From NCBI GenBank assembly GCA_040385245.1, contig JAZKHT010000006.1, forward strand, positions 116,069 to 180,068: a DNA stretch of 64,000 bases, in the 5' to 3' direction. Under the pieces are notes generated by a model. The model did not search any database, was not told the DNA's origin, and worked only from the letters and a program-made list of their open reading frames with translations. Numbering within the stretch: the first letter of the stretch is position 1; every line of letters begins with the position of its first letter. The DNA comes from JAZKHT01 sp040385245. Lineage in GTDB: Bacteria; Pseudomonadota; Alphaproteobacteria; Rhodobacterales; Rhodobacteraceae. The translations under genes were made by a program, and so were the position numbers. Shown one piece after another: positions 17,568 through 26,095 of the stretch.

Positions 17568-18233
17568 CTATTCTGCCCCCAGACCTTCGACCAGCGGCAC
17601 AAAGCGCACAGGGCGAAGTTCTTCGTAGTCAAACCCGCTGTCGTGGCGGGTCACCTTGATCAGGCTTTGCACGGTATCTGACTGCCCGACAGGCACAACC
17701 ATGATACCGCCGATCTTGAGCTGCGCCAAGAGAGGGCCGGGCGGGTCTTCGGCGGCCGCCGTAACGATGATGCGATCAAACGGCGCCTGATCGGGCAGCC
17801 CGAAACTGCCGTCGCCGGTAAAGGCGGTGATGTTGGTCAGGTTCAGCGCGGTGAACAGGTCCTGCGCCTCGCGCACCAGGCGGCGGTGGCGGTCGACGGT
17901 ATAGATGCGCCGGGCAAGCTGGGACAGCACGGCCGCCTGATAGCCCGACCCTGTTCCCACCTCCAGCACCTTGTCGCGGGGTTGCACCGACAGGGCCTGC
18001 GTCATCAGTCCCACCACCGACGGCTGGCTGATGGTCTGGCCGCAGGCGATGGGCAGTGGCATGTCTTCATAGGCGCGGTCGGAAAAGATGCCGCGCACGA
18101 AATGGCCACGGTCGATCTTTTCCATGGCTGTCAGCACGCGGGCATCGGTGACCCCGCGCGAGCGGAGTGAATACAGAAAGCGCATCTTGCGTTCGGCAGA
18201 GGTCCCGTGCGGGTCGTCTGCCCCCTCGGTCAT
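17568..18233 (-). CDS. pcm: Protein-L-isoaspartate O-methyltransferase
   Basis: Pcm methylates damaged isoaspartyl residues with S-adenosylmethionine so they can be repaired. The 221-residue protein has the SAM-binding motif LEVGTGSGYQA and the conserved ITVTAAAEDPP-type region, here IIVTAAAEDPP. It overlaps the surE stop by four bases, so surE and pcm are coupled, as in many proteobacteria. Confidence 0.95.
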   Translation of the reverse strand: MTEGADDPHGTSAERKMRFLYSLRSRGVTDARVLTAMEKIDRGHFVRGIFSDRAYEDMPLPIACGQTISQPSVVGLMTQALSVQPRDKVLEVGTGSGYQAAVLSQLARRIYTVDRHRRLVREAQDLFTALNLTNITAFTGDGSFGLPDQAPFDRIIVTAAAEDPPGPLLAQLKIGGIMVVPVGQSDTVQSLIKVTRHDSGFDYEELRPVRFVPLVEGLGAE

Positions 18234-19015
18234 GCCAGCCGTGCCTCAAGATCGGATAGCAGATCATGCGCGGTCAGATCGGCGCGCATCGGGGTGACGG
18301 AAATCCACCCTTCCAGATTCACCGCCGCATCCGTTCCGGGCAGGGTGGGCGTCTGTTGCGGCCCGCCCTTGATCCACAGGAACTTGCGCCCTGACGGGGA
18401 ATGGTGTGGCTCTACCCCAAAGGCGGTGTCGCGGCGAAAGCCTTGGGCCGCGACCTTCATACCCTTGACGCGGGCGGCTGGCACGGGCGGGAAGTTGACG
18501 TTGTAAAACACGCGGTAATCGTCCTGCGTCCACAACCCCTTGTCCAGCAGCGCGCGCACGACGCCGGTGCCGTGCAGGCGGGCCGCCTCGAACGGGTCGG
18601 CAAGGCCGTCCATCGCGGGGCCAAAGAACTGCGACATGGCGATGGCGGGGATGCCTTGCAGTGCCGCTTCCATCGCGCCGCCGATGGTGCCGGAATACAG
18701 CACGTTTTCAGCGGCGTTGTTGCCCCGGTTCACGCCCGACAGCACCAGATCCGGGCGCGCGCCTTCCAGCACGTCATAAAGCCCGGCCAGCACGCAATCG
18801 GCCGGACTGCCTTCGGCGGCATAGCGGCGAGTGTCGAGCTTTGCGATCATCATCGGGTGGGTATAGCTGATGCAATGTCCGACCCCGGACTGTTCAAACG
18901 CCGGTGCCACGGTCCAAACCTCGCCCGTGGGGCCCGCGATTTCGCCCGCGATCTGGGTCAGGACTTCCAGCCCCGGTGCGTTGATGCCGTCGTCGTTGGT
19001 AATCAGGATGCGCAT
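18230..19015 (-). CDS. surE: 5'/3'-nucleotidase SurE
   Basis: SurE is a metal-dependent phosphatase for nucleoside monophosphates, linked to stationary-phase survival. The protein begins MRILITNDDG, where the NDDG motif supplies metal ligands, and continues with SGVNRGNNAAENVLYSGT, a signature of the family. The start at 19015 gives 261 residues and puts the motif right at the N-terminus. A longer upstream reading is not supported. It is the first gene of the surE-pcm pair. Confidence 0.96.
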   Translation of the reverse strand: MRILITNDDGINAPGLEVLTQIAGEIAGPTGEVWTVAPAFEQSGVGHCISYTHPMMIAKLDTRRYAAEGSPADCVLAGLYDVLEGARPDLVLSGVNRGNNAAENVLYSGTIGGAMEAALQGIPAIAMSQFFGPAMDGLADPFEAARLHGTGVVRALLDKGLWTQDDYRVFYNVNFPPVPAARVKGMKVAAQGFRRDTAFGVEPHHSPSGRKFLWIKGGPQQTPTLPGTDAAVNLEGWISVTPMRADLTAHDLLSDLEARLA

Positions 19016-19182
19016 GGGTCGCCTTTCGCTTGCCCCCCTGATTAGTCGACACGGGCGGGGGCGGCAAGCGCCGCGCCTGTCCTGTCGGGCGCAAATGCAA
19101 ACCCGTGCACTTGCTGCACTGGCCGACAGGCTGGACAGCCGATCACCGCCATGGCACCTCTCATACAGGGCGGGGGAATGAC

Positions 19183-19947
19183 ATGCGCAAACTGGCGATT
19201 GTGACGGCAGGAACATCTGCCATCGGGCGGCATCTTGTGGCGGCGCTGGCGGGTGCGGGCCATGACGTGGCCTTTACCCACCTGAACAGCGCCGACGACG
19301 CCGACAGGTTGCTGTCCCGGATCGTGGCGACAGGGGCCCGCGCCTGGGCCGCCGAGGTTGACGCAGGCGACGAGGAAGAGGTGACCGCCTTTCACACCCA
19401 GGCCGCGGCCTGGGCCGGGCGCGCCCCGGATGTGCTGGTGAACAACGCAGGGATACAGACGTGGTCCAGCCTGCTGGACCTCAAGGCCGCCGATTGGGAC
19501 GCGGTGATGCGCACCAACCTGCGCGGCACGTTCCTGAACACCCAAGTCGCCGCCCGGATGATGGTATCTGCCGGGCAGGGCGGGTCGATCATCAACCTCG
19601 GCTCGGGCTGCAACAAGGTCGCCTTTCCCAAACTGGTTGACTACACCGCATCCAAGGGCGGGATCGAGCAGTTCACCAAGGTCGCCGCCGTCGAGCTTGG
19701 CCCCTACGGCATCCGCGTCAACTGCGTGGCCCCCGGTGCCATCGCCACCGAACGCACGGCAGCCGAGGCGGGCGATTACGCGGGCACGTGGTCCAAGGTC
19801 ACGCCCCTGCGCCGCGTCGGCATACCGCAAGACATCGCAGGCCCGGTCCTGTTCTTTTGCTCTGACGCCGCCAGCTTTGTGACCGGGCAGACGCTGTGGG
19901 TGGATGGTGGCGCGTTCAGCATGGGCAACTGGCCCTACCCGACATAA
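19183..19947 (+). CDS. SDR-family oxidoreductase
   Basis: This is a classical short-chain dehydrogenase/reductase with all standard elements: TAGTSAIG near the N-terminus for cofactor binding, NNAGI, a catalytic serine in NLGSG and YTASK as the catalytic YxxxK. The C-terminus ends with WVDGGAFS. A GGGGGAATG sequence precedes the ATG at 19183 (254 residues), so a longer frame from 19105 was rejected. The substrate is unknown. It resembles glucose dehydrogenase and FabG-like enzymes. Confidence 0.9.
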   Translation: MRKLAIVTAGTSAIGRHLVAALAGAGHDVAFTHLNSADDADRLLSRIVATGARAWAAEVDAGDEEEVTAFHTQAAAWAGRAPDVLVNNAGIQTWSSLLDLKAADWDAVMRTNLRGTFLNTQVAARMMVSAGQGGSIINLGSGCNKVAFPKLVDYTASKGGIEQFTKVAAVELGPYGIRVNCVAPGAIATERTAAEAGDYAGTWSKVTPLRRVGIPQDIAGPVLFFCSDAASFVTGQTLWVDGGAFSMGNWPYPT

Positions 19948-20148
19948 AGCGCGATCAGCGGCTTGCCCACCCCTTGGGGCTTGCCCATTGACGGACCCAC
20001 CTTGCCCGCGTCAACATGGAGGCAGGCGGCGCGAGCCCCGGCTGGGCCATGGCTCCGGCGTCCTGTGCAGTCGGGACGGACTGTGGTGTTGCCTTTTCCG
20101 AACCGGCACCGGCGATCCGCCGGAAACCCATAGGGTCGGGAGGGGAAC

Positions 20149-22074
20149 ATGCGTGTCGTCACCATTCTGGGACCATCGCAATCAGGCAAGACCACGCTGG
20201 TGCGCCAGCTTGCCGGGCTGGAATCCGGCGCTGCGGCGTCTGAAAACTGCGGGCATCTGACGCTGACCAGCTTTCGCTTTCTGGATGAGGCGTGGTGTGC
20301 GCTGGATCTGCCGGGGGGCGCGGAATATGCCGCCCTGTCACGGGGCGCGCTGATGGCGTCGGATGCGGCGGTGCTGGTGGTGCCGCCCGATCCGGCGGCG
20401 GCGGTGCTGGCCGCCCCCTATCTGCGCGCGGTCGAGGCGTCGAACACCCCCTGCCTGATCCTGATCAACAAGATGGATGCAGCACAGGGCCGGGTGCATG
20501 ACATCGTCGCTGCCCTGCAAGCCTACAGCCACGCGGCCATCGTGCTGCGTCAGATTCCGATCCGCGAAGACGGGCAGGTGGTGGGGGCGGTCGATCTGAT
20601 TTCCGAACGCGCCTGGCGCTACCGCGAGGGGCAAAGTTCCACCCTGATCGCCTTGCCGCCCACCGTGGCCGACCGAGAGACGCAGGCGCGGGGCGAGATG
20701 TTGGAGCAGTTGTCGGATTACGACGATTCGCTGCTGGAAGAGTTGGTCGAAGATCGCAGCCCCGCCACGGATGTGCTGTTCGGCATCGCCAGCCGGGAAC
20801 TGCGCGACCGGGTTGTGGTGCCCACCTTTCTGGGGGCCACCGACCATCACAACGGCATGTTGCGCCTGATGAAGGCCTTGCGTCACGAGGTTCCCGCCGC
20901 TTCTGCCCTGCGCGACAGGCTGGGCGGGGATGCCTGCGCTGTGGCCTTTCACGCGCAGATCCGCAAACATCTGGGCAAGGTGGTGATGATCCGCGCACTG
21001 GATGCGGGGATTTCCGTCGGATCGCCCCTTGGAGGGGGCAATCTTGGCGGGCTTCATCTGCCCGGCGGCGGCACCACGGCTGCGCTTGGCGCGGGCGAGG
21101 TGGCACTGGCGGTGAAATCCGATCAACTGGCAGCGGGCCATCCGCTGACCGCGACCGCCGTGCTGCCGCGCCCCAGTTGGGCAAATGCGCAGGCACCGAT
21201 GCTGGCCCGTGTCATCACCCCAAAGACCGAACGGGACGAGGTGCGCCTCTCCGCCGCCCTTGGCCGGTTGCAGGAAACCGACCCGATGCTGACGGTGCGC
21301 GCCGATGATGAAACCGGCAAGACCATCCTGTGTGTGCAGGGCCCGCTGCATCTGCGCCGGGTGCTGTCGACCCTGACCGATGACTTCGGCGTGCCGGTCG
21401 AGGCGACTGTCCCGCAGCCCGTGTGGCGCGAAACCATCTCGCGCCGGGCCGAGGTGCAGTATCGCCACCGCAAGCAATCGGGCGGGGCGGGGCAGTTCGC
21501 CGATGTGTCGCTGGTGCTGACCCCGCGCGCGCGCGGCGACGGCTTTGCCTTTGACGAGGTGGTGAAAGGCGGGGCCGTGCCGCGCAACTATATCCCCGCG
21601 ATCAAGGCGGGCGCGCAGGATGCGATGGTGGCAGGGCCGATGGGCTTTGCCGTCATCGACGTGGGCGTGACGCTGACGGATGGCAAGCACCATGCCGTTG
21701 ACAGTTCCGACCACGCCTTTCGCACCGCCGCCCGGATGGCGCTGCGCGATGGTCTGCCGCTGGCGGGGCCATTGCTGCTGAAAGGGATCGACCGGGTGGA
21801 TATCCATGTGCCGTCGGTGTTTTCCGGGGCGCTGGTGTCGCTGGTGGCCGGGCTGAAGGGGCAGGTGCTGGGTTTTGACCGCGACCCTGCGTTCCGGGGC
21901 TGGGATGTGTTCCGCGCCATGCTGCCTGCCGCCGCCACCGAAGATTTCCTACAGGCGCTGGCCGCCGCGACCGAAGGCACCGCCTGGATCGAAACCCGCT
22001 TTGACCACTACGAAGAGGTATACGGACCCGAGGCGGACACCATCAGCAAGGCACGCCGCGCTGCCTCCGGCTGA
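20149..22074 (+). CDS. EF-G-like translational GTPase with shortened G domain
   Basis: This is a paralogue of elongation factor G. The G1 loop is GPSQSGKTT at 8-16, G4 is NKMD at 107-110, and the domain IV loops are intact (QSGGAGQF and VDSSDHAF). G3 is DLPGG at 53-57 instead of the usual DTPGH. Only about 37 residues separate G1 and G3, where EF-G has about 65 or more, so most of switch I and the G2 region is missing. At 641 residues it is shorter than EF-G, at about 700. Proteins like this are annotated as EF-G-like in other bacteria and are not known to replace EF-G. Confidence 0.85.
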   Translation: MRVVTILGPSQSGKTTLVRQLAGLESGAAASENCGHLTLTSFRFLDEAWCALDLPGGAEYAALSRGALMASDAAVLVVPPDPAAAVLAAPYLRAVEASNTPCLILINKMDAAQGRVHDIVAALQAYSHAAIVLRQIPIREDGQVVGAVDLISERAWRYREGQSSTLIALPPTVADRETQARGEMLEQLSDYDDSLLEELVEDRSPATDVLFGIASRELRDRVVVPTFLGATDHHNGMLRLMKALRHEVPAASALRDRLGGDACAVAFHAQIRKHLGKVVMIRALDAGISVGSPLGGGNLGGLHLPGGGTTAALGAGEVALAVKSDQLAAGHPLTATAVLPRPSWANAQAPMLARVITPKTERDEVRLSAALGRLQETDPMLTVRADDETGKTILCVQGPLHLRRVLSTLTDDFGVPVEATVPQPVWRETISRRAEVQYRHRKQSGGAGQFADVSLVLTPRARGDGFAFDEVVKGGAVPRNYIPAIKAGAQDAMVAGPMGFAVIDVGVTLTDGKHHAVDSSDHAFRTAARMALRDGLPLAGPLLLKGIDRVDIHVPSVFSGALVSLVAGLKGQVLGFDRDPAFRGWDVFRAMLPAAATEDFLQALAAATEGTAWIETRFDHYEEVYGPEADTISKARRAASG

Positions 22075-22156
22075 CACAGCGCTGCCCCGGCCTTGTGGCG
22101 CGGGTGGTTTTGGGGCAATAGCGCGGGGACAAGCGCCAGACAAAAGGGCTTTGATC

Positions 22157-22333
22157 ATGGACTATTCGCAATCGGGGTCGCCCAAGACGGGCAAGAACAC
22201 CCCGCGCCACAAAGAACACAACGCCAAGGGCACCGACCGCAACCCCTTTGGCAAGGCTGAAACCAAGGCTGAACTGCTGGCCCGCATGAAAGCGGCCGCA
22301 GCGGCCCGCGCCGAAGCGGCCAAGGAAAAGTAA
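22157..22333 (+). CDS. Small basic conserved protein
   Basis: A 58-residue protein starts at ATG 22157. It is hydrophilic and basic in its first half (SPKTGKNTPRHKEHNAKG) and ends in an Ala/Lys/Glu helix. The composition suggests a nucleic-acid or ribosome contact, but this is inference. It lies 82 bases after the EF-G-like gene on the same strand, with a strong terminator behind it, so the two may be cotranscribed. I cannot assign a named family. Confidence 0.72.
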   Translation: MDYSQSGSPKTGKNTPRHKEHNAKGTDRNPFGKAETKAELLARMKAAAAARAEAAKEK

Positions 22334-22360
22334 CGCGGTCACGCGTCGTTTCATCGAAAG

Positions 22361-22399
22361 CAGGCCGCGCGGGGAAACCTGGCGCGGCCTGTTCTGTTT
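22361..22399 (+). terminator. Hairpin terminator
   Basis: CAGGCCGCGC at 22361-22370 and GCGCGGCCTG at 22382-22391 make a perfect 10-bp stem, followed by TTCTGTTT. It ends the unit containing the EF-G-like gene and the small basic protein. Confidence 0.8.
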
Positions 22400-22450
22400 C
22401 GCGGCACGGGCGCGACCGTCCCGACTTGCTGCCCGCCGTACCCGGTTCCA

Positions 22451-22717
22451 ATGCAAGCTGGCTTGCCCATGGACGTGTGGTATGACCCGTCCTGCCCCGA
22501 TTGTCCGCGCACGACGCGGGTGTTTGATGTGTCTTCCGCGTGGCTGAACCGGGTGGTCGAACGCAGGGGCAGGCAATTCCTGCGCGCCGTCGACGACATC
22601 AGCTTTGACGTGACTGCGGGCGGCTGGCTTGGCCTGGTGGGGGAATCCGTTTGTGGCGAACCTGACCAGAACGAGGCGCCCGAACCCTTGCGCGATCTGC
22701 GCGACGTGTTGATGTAA
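22451..22717 (+). pseudogene. Remnant of a peptide ABC transporter ATPase (DppF/OppF-like)
   Basis: An 88-residue frame resembles the start of an oligopeptide-transporter ATPase: FDVSSAWLNRVVE, then QFLRAVDDISFDV, then LGLVGES, which is the approach to Walker A. The family continues GESGCGKST. Here it reads GESVCGEPDQ and then turns into unrelated sequence and a stop. The rest of the ATPase, normally about 300 residues, is missing. It lies between a terminator and the end of the aldehyde dehydrogenase gene. It is most likely a decayed fragment left by deletion. Confidence 0.65.
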
Positions 22718-22758
22718 TCCATGGGGGGCAGGCCCGTTGCCCGCCCCCCGAAAGACGT

Positions 22759-24270
22759 TCAGTCGATGTCGAACACCACGCCCTGCGCAAGTGGCAGCGC
22801 GCGGGAATAGTTGATGGTGTTGGTCGCGCGCCGCATATAGGCGCGCCACGCATCAGACCCGCTTTCCCGCCCGCCACCGGTTTCCTTTTCGCCGCCGAAC
22901 GCGCCGCCGATCTCGGCCCCGGATGTGCCGATGTTGACATTGGCGATGCCGCAATCGGACCCGGCGGCGGACAGGAAGGTTTCCGCTTCGCGCAGGTCCA
23001 GCGTGAAGATCGACGATGACAGGCCCGCCCCCACCGCATTGTGCTGGGTCAGCACATCGGCAAAATCGGTCCAGCGCATCACATACAGGATCGGGGCAAA
23101 GGTTTCCTCCAGCACCGGGCCGGTCTGTGCGGGCATCTCGACCACTGCGGGGTGGACGTAATAGGCGGTGTCGGGGCCGATGGCGACCCGGTCGCCGCCC
23201 TGCACCTGCCCGCCAGCGGCGCGTGCGGCGGTCAGGGCGGCCTGCATGCCGTCAAAGGCCGCGCCGTCGATCAGCGGCCCGACAAGCGCCTGCGTTTCCA
23301 ACGGGTTGCCCACCGAAACGGAGGCATATGCCTTTTTCAGCCCGGGCACAAAGGCATCATAGATGCTGTCATGCACGAACAACCGCCGCATCGTCGTGCA
23401 GCGCTGCCCCGCCGTTCCCATCGCGCCAAAGGCGATGGCGCGCAACGCCATGTCCAGATCCGCCGACGGGCAGACGATGCCTGCGTTGTTGCCGCCCAGC
23501 TCCAGGATCGTGCGGCCAAAGCGGGCGGCCACCACCGGCCCGACGGCCCGGCCCATCCGGGTGGACCCTGTGGCCGAAATCAGCGCCACATCGGGGTGCG
23601 CCACCAGTGCGGCACCGACGTCCGCGCCACCGATCAGCACCTGACCCAAGGCGTCTGGCGCATCGCCAAAGCGCGCCAGCGCGCGGTTCAGGATGGCCTG
23701 ACAGGCAAGGGCGGTCAGCGGCGTCTTTTCGGACGGCTTCCAGATCACACTATTGCCGCAGACAAGGGCCAGCGCGGTGTTCCACGACCACACGGCGACC
23801 GGAAAGTTGAACGCGGAAATCACGCCGACCACGCCCAGCGGGTGCCACGTTTCCATCATCCGGTGGCCGGGGCGTTCGGTCGCGATGGTCAGGCCGTACA
23901 ACTGCCGCGACAGCCCCACCGCAAAGTCACAGATGTCGATCATCTCTTGCACTTCGCCCAAGCCTTCGGACGGGCTTTTGCCCGCCTCGATCGACACCAG
24001 CCGACCCAGATCGGTCTTGGCCGTGCGCAGCTCTTCTCCCAAAAGGCGCACCAACTCGCCCCGCCGCGGTGCGGGCACCAGACGCCATTGGGTGAAGGCC
24101 GCCTTGGCGCGGGCGATCATGGTTTCCGCATCCGCAGGGCTGTGGGGGGAAAGATGACCCACAGCCTGGCCGGTGATGGGGGTAAAGCTGGTCATCGCGC
24201 CGCCGGTATAGGCACCTTCGGGCACGCCGAAACTGGCAAGAATGGCATGGGCTTGCGCGGGGAAATTCAT
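22759..24270 (-). CDS. ALDH7-type aldehyde dehydrogenase (aminoadipate semialdehyde type)
   Basis: This is an NAD(P)-dependent aldehyde dehydrogenase of the antiquitin class, which in bacteria oxidises L-aminoadipate semialdehyde (piperideine-6-carboxylate) in lysine breakdown. The 503-residue protein has ELGGNNAGIV with the general-base glutamate and the catalytic cysteine in GTAGQRCTTMRR, the spelling typical of ALDH7. The cofactor region FNFPVAVWSWN is also present. It sits downstream of the lipid genes on the same strand. No other lysine catabolic genes are near, so the substrate is assigned by family only. Confidence 0.88.
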   Translation of the reverse strand: MNFPAQAHAILASFGVPEGAYTGGAMTSFTPITGQAVGHLSPHSPADAETMIARAKAAFTQWRLVPAPRRGELVRLLGEELRTAKTDLGRLVSIEAGKSPSEGLGEVQEMIDICDFAVGLSRQLYGLTIATERPGHRMMETWHPLGVVGVISAFNFPVAVWSWNTALALVCGNSVIWKPSEKTPLTALACQAILNRALARFGDAPDALGQVLIGGADVGAALVAHPDVALISATGSTRMGRAVGPVVAARFGRTILELGGNNAGIVCPSADLDMALRAIAFGAMGTAGQRCTTMRRLFVHDSIYDAFVPGLKKAYASVSVGNPLETQALVGPLIDGAAFDGMQAALTAARAAGGQVQGGDRVAIGPDTAYYVHPAVVEMPAQTGPVLEETFAPILYVMRWTDFADVLTQHNAVGAGLSSSIFTLDLREAETFLSAAGSDCGIANVNIGTSGAEIGGAFGGEKETGGGRESGSDAWRAYMRRATNTINYSRALPLAQGVVFDID

Positions 24271-24291
24271 GTGAAAGGCCTTTCGGAAGGG

Positions 24292-24423
24292 TCAGTCTGG
24301 ATCTGGGGCGGCGGCAATTGGGGATGCCTGGCGCGGGAAATGCGAATACACCTTAACGATACCGCGCCCCTTATGGGCCGACAAATACGACCGCTGCCAG
24401 ACCAATTCGGCAGGGGTCATCAT
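24292..24423 (-). CDS. Possible small ORF in the lipid gene string
   Basis: A 43-residue frame starts at an ATGATG 12 bases after the stop of the CDP-alcohol phosphatidyltransferase and ends 21 bases before the aldehyde dehydrogenase start. The middle part (LVWQRSYLSAHKGRG) has an aromatic-rich composition that looks protein-like. There is no strong ribosome site and I do not recognise a family. Confidence 0.3.
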   Translation of the reverse strand: MMTPAELVWQRSYLSAHKGRGIVKVYSHFPRQASPIAAAPDPD

Positions 24424-24435
24424 CGCAGTCTGCAA

Positions 24436-25131
24436 TCATCTGGTCGACAGGGCCGCCAGCAGTCTGGCCCCCCGCAACCACGCGGTTAGCGCAGACCCGA
24501 CCGTCACGACGACCAGCCCCGCCAGCAGCACCCATGCCGTGCCCCAAACCAGCGATTCGACCGCGCCAAGGGCACAGGCGGCGGTGATCACGGCCATCCG
24601 GTGCTGCTTTGCCATCGGGCCGGAAAAATCCTCGGGCTGGCGCAGGCCGACCCCCAGCGCGCGGATATAAGCCGTCCCCAAGGCGGCAAGGGCGGCGATC
24701 AGGCCCAAGACGGGATAGCCTGCGCCAATTCCCGCGCCGACAAGGATCAGGATGTCCGAGGGGCGATCCGGCACCTCGTTCCAGAACGCGCCGTCCGGGG
24801 TGGCCTGACCGCCTTCGACCGCGACCATTCCGTCGATCAGATTGCAGATCAGCCGCCCCTGAATGGCCAGCGCGGCCAGGATGTAGAAAAACGCGGCACT
24901 GCCCACCAGCGACAGACAGAACGCAAGGCACGCGACAGCCGCAAACCCGATGGATGCTTGCGAAATCTGGTTGGGCGTATAGCCGCGCCGCAGACATTCC
25001 GCCGCCAGCTTTTTCGCCCACGCGGCTTTGCGGCTGGCGATGGGGCGGCGGGGGCCGGGATCGGCGGGCGGGGCGGTCTTGTCCGCCTCGGTCTGGAAAA
25101 TCTCGCGCAGGGCAATGTCGGGATCGGTCAT
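24436..25131 (-). CDS. CDP-alcohol phosphatidyltransferase family protein with altered motif
   Basis: The protein has the fold of enzymes that move a phosphatidyl group from CDP-diacylglycerol to an alcohol, with about six membrane helices in 231 residues. The family motif is D-x2-D-G-x2-A-R-x8-G-x3-D-x3-D. Here the first Asp is N97, the Arg is V105 and the third Asp is N118. D100-G101, A104, G114 and D122 remain. These positions bind metal and CDP in known structures, so activity or substrate may differ from PgsA or PssA. It follows a cdsA-like and a plsC-like gene on the same strand, 10 bases after the former. Confidence 0.82.
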   Translation of the reverse strand: MTDPDIALREIFQTEADKTAPPADPGPRRPIASRKAAWAKKLAAECLRRGYTPNQISQASIGFAAVACLAFCLSLVGSAAFFYILAALAIQGRLICNLIDGMVAVEGGQATPDGAFWNEVPDRPSDILILVGAGIGAGYPVLGLIAALAALGTAYIRALGVGLRQPEDFSGPMAKQHRMAVITAACALGAVESLVWGTAWVLLAGLVVVTVGSALTAWLRGARLLAALSTR

Positions 25132-25141
25132 GTCATCCCTT

Positions 25142-26095
25142 TCAGAAAACGATGTTGAAGGTTTCGGGATTGGTTACCCAAAAGAACCGCAGCAGGTGAA
25201 AGAAGATCAGTGCCGCGAACACCACGCCATCCAGCCGGTCAAGAAAGCCGCCATGCCCTTCGATGGTGGTCCCCCAATCCTTGACCCCCCGGTCGCGCTT
25301 GACGGCAGACAGCACCAGCCCGCCGAAAAAGCCAACGATGGCGCAGACAAAGGCCAGCAGCCCTGCCGTCAGCGGCGGAAAGGGCGTCAGCCAGAACAAG
25401 GCCGCCCCCAGCAGCGCCGCACTCAACGTGCCGCCGATCAGCCCCTCCCACGTCTTTGAGGGGGATGTGCGGGGGGCCACCTTGGTGCGGCCCAGCATCT
25501 TGCCCCAGATGTATTGCAGCACATCGCTGCCCTGCACAACGATCACCAGAAACGCGACCAGCAGCACCCCGCTTTTGTCAAATCCCGGAATGTCCAGAAA
25601 CAGCAGCGCAGGCACATGGCTGACGCAGAACACCGACACCATCAGCGCCCATTGCGTTTCGGCCATGCGGGTCAGAAACCCTTCGGTCTGGCCGCGCAGA
25701 ACGGACAGGGTCGGCAGGATCATGAAGGTCCAGACCGGGATGAAGACGGTGAAAAAGCCGTACCAATCCTGCCATATGGCAAGGTATTGCACGGGCAGGG
25801 CCACGAAAAACGCGAAGATCAGCGCGTAGTGGTCGGCACGGCTGCGACGTGTCAGCGTCAGAAACTCGCGCAGCACCGCAAAGCTGAGGAAGGCAAACAG
25901 CAGGATCGTCGCCCCCGGCCCCAACGCAAAGGCCACCCCCAGCACGATGCACATCACCCACCACGCATCAATCCGCTGTGTCAGGTTTTCAACAAAGGCC
26001 GTCGGACCAACGCGGTTGCGGATCAGGTGCGCCGCCAGACTGGCCGCCCCCAGCGTCAGCGCGACAAGGACGAACAGGGCCGCAAGTTCGGTCAT
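25142..26095 (-). CDS. Phosphatidate cytidylyltransferase (CdsA-like)
   Basis: CdsA-type enzymes make CDP-diacylglycerol from phosphatidate and CTP in the inner membrane. The 317-residue protein is rich in membrane helices and carries the family signature near its C-terminus: SAVKRDRGVKD, then GHGGFLDRLDG. The start codon overlaps the plsC stop by four bases. Gene position suggests it supplies CDP-diacylglycerol to the phosphatidyltransferase next to it. A second, essential cdsA gene elsewhere in the genome is likely but not visible here. Confidence 0.88.
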   Translation of the reverse strand: MTELAALFVLVALTLGAASLAAHLIRNRVGPTAFVENLTQRIDAWWVMCIVLGVAFALGPGATILLFAFLSFAVLREFLTLTRRSRADHYALIFAFFVALPVQYLAIWQDWYGFFTVFIPVWTFMILPTLSVLRGQTEGFLTRMAETQWALMVSVFCVSHVPALLFLDIPGFDKSGVLLVAFLVIVVQGSDVLQYIWGKMLGRTKVAPRTSPSKTWEGLIGGTLSAALLGAALFWLTPFPPLTAGLLAFVCAIVGFFGGLVLSAVKRDRGVKDWGTTIEGHGGFLDRLDGVVFAALIFFHLLRFFWVTNPETFNIVF

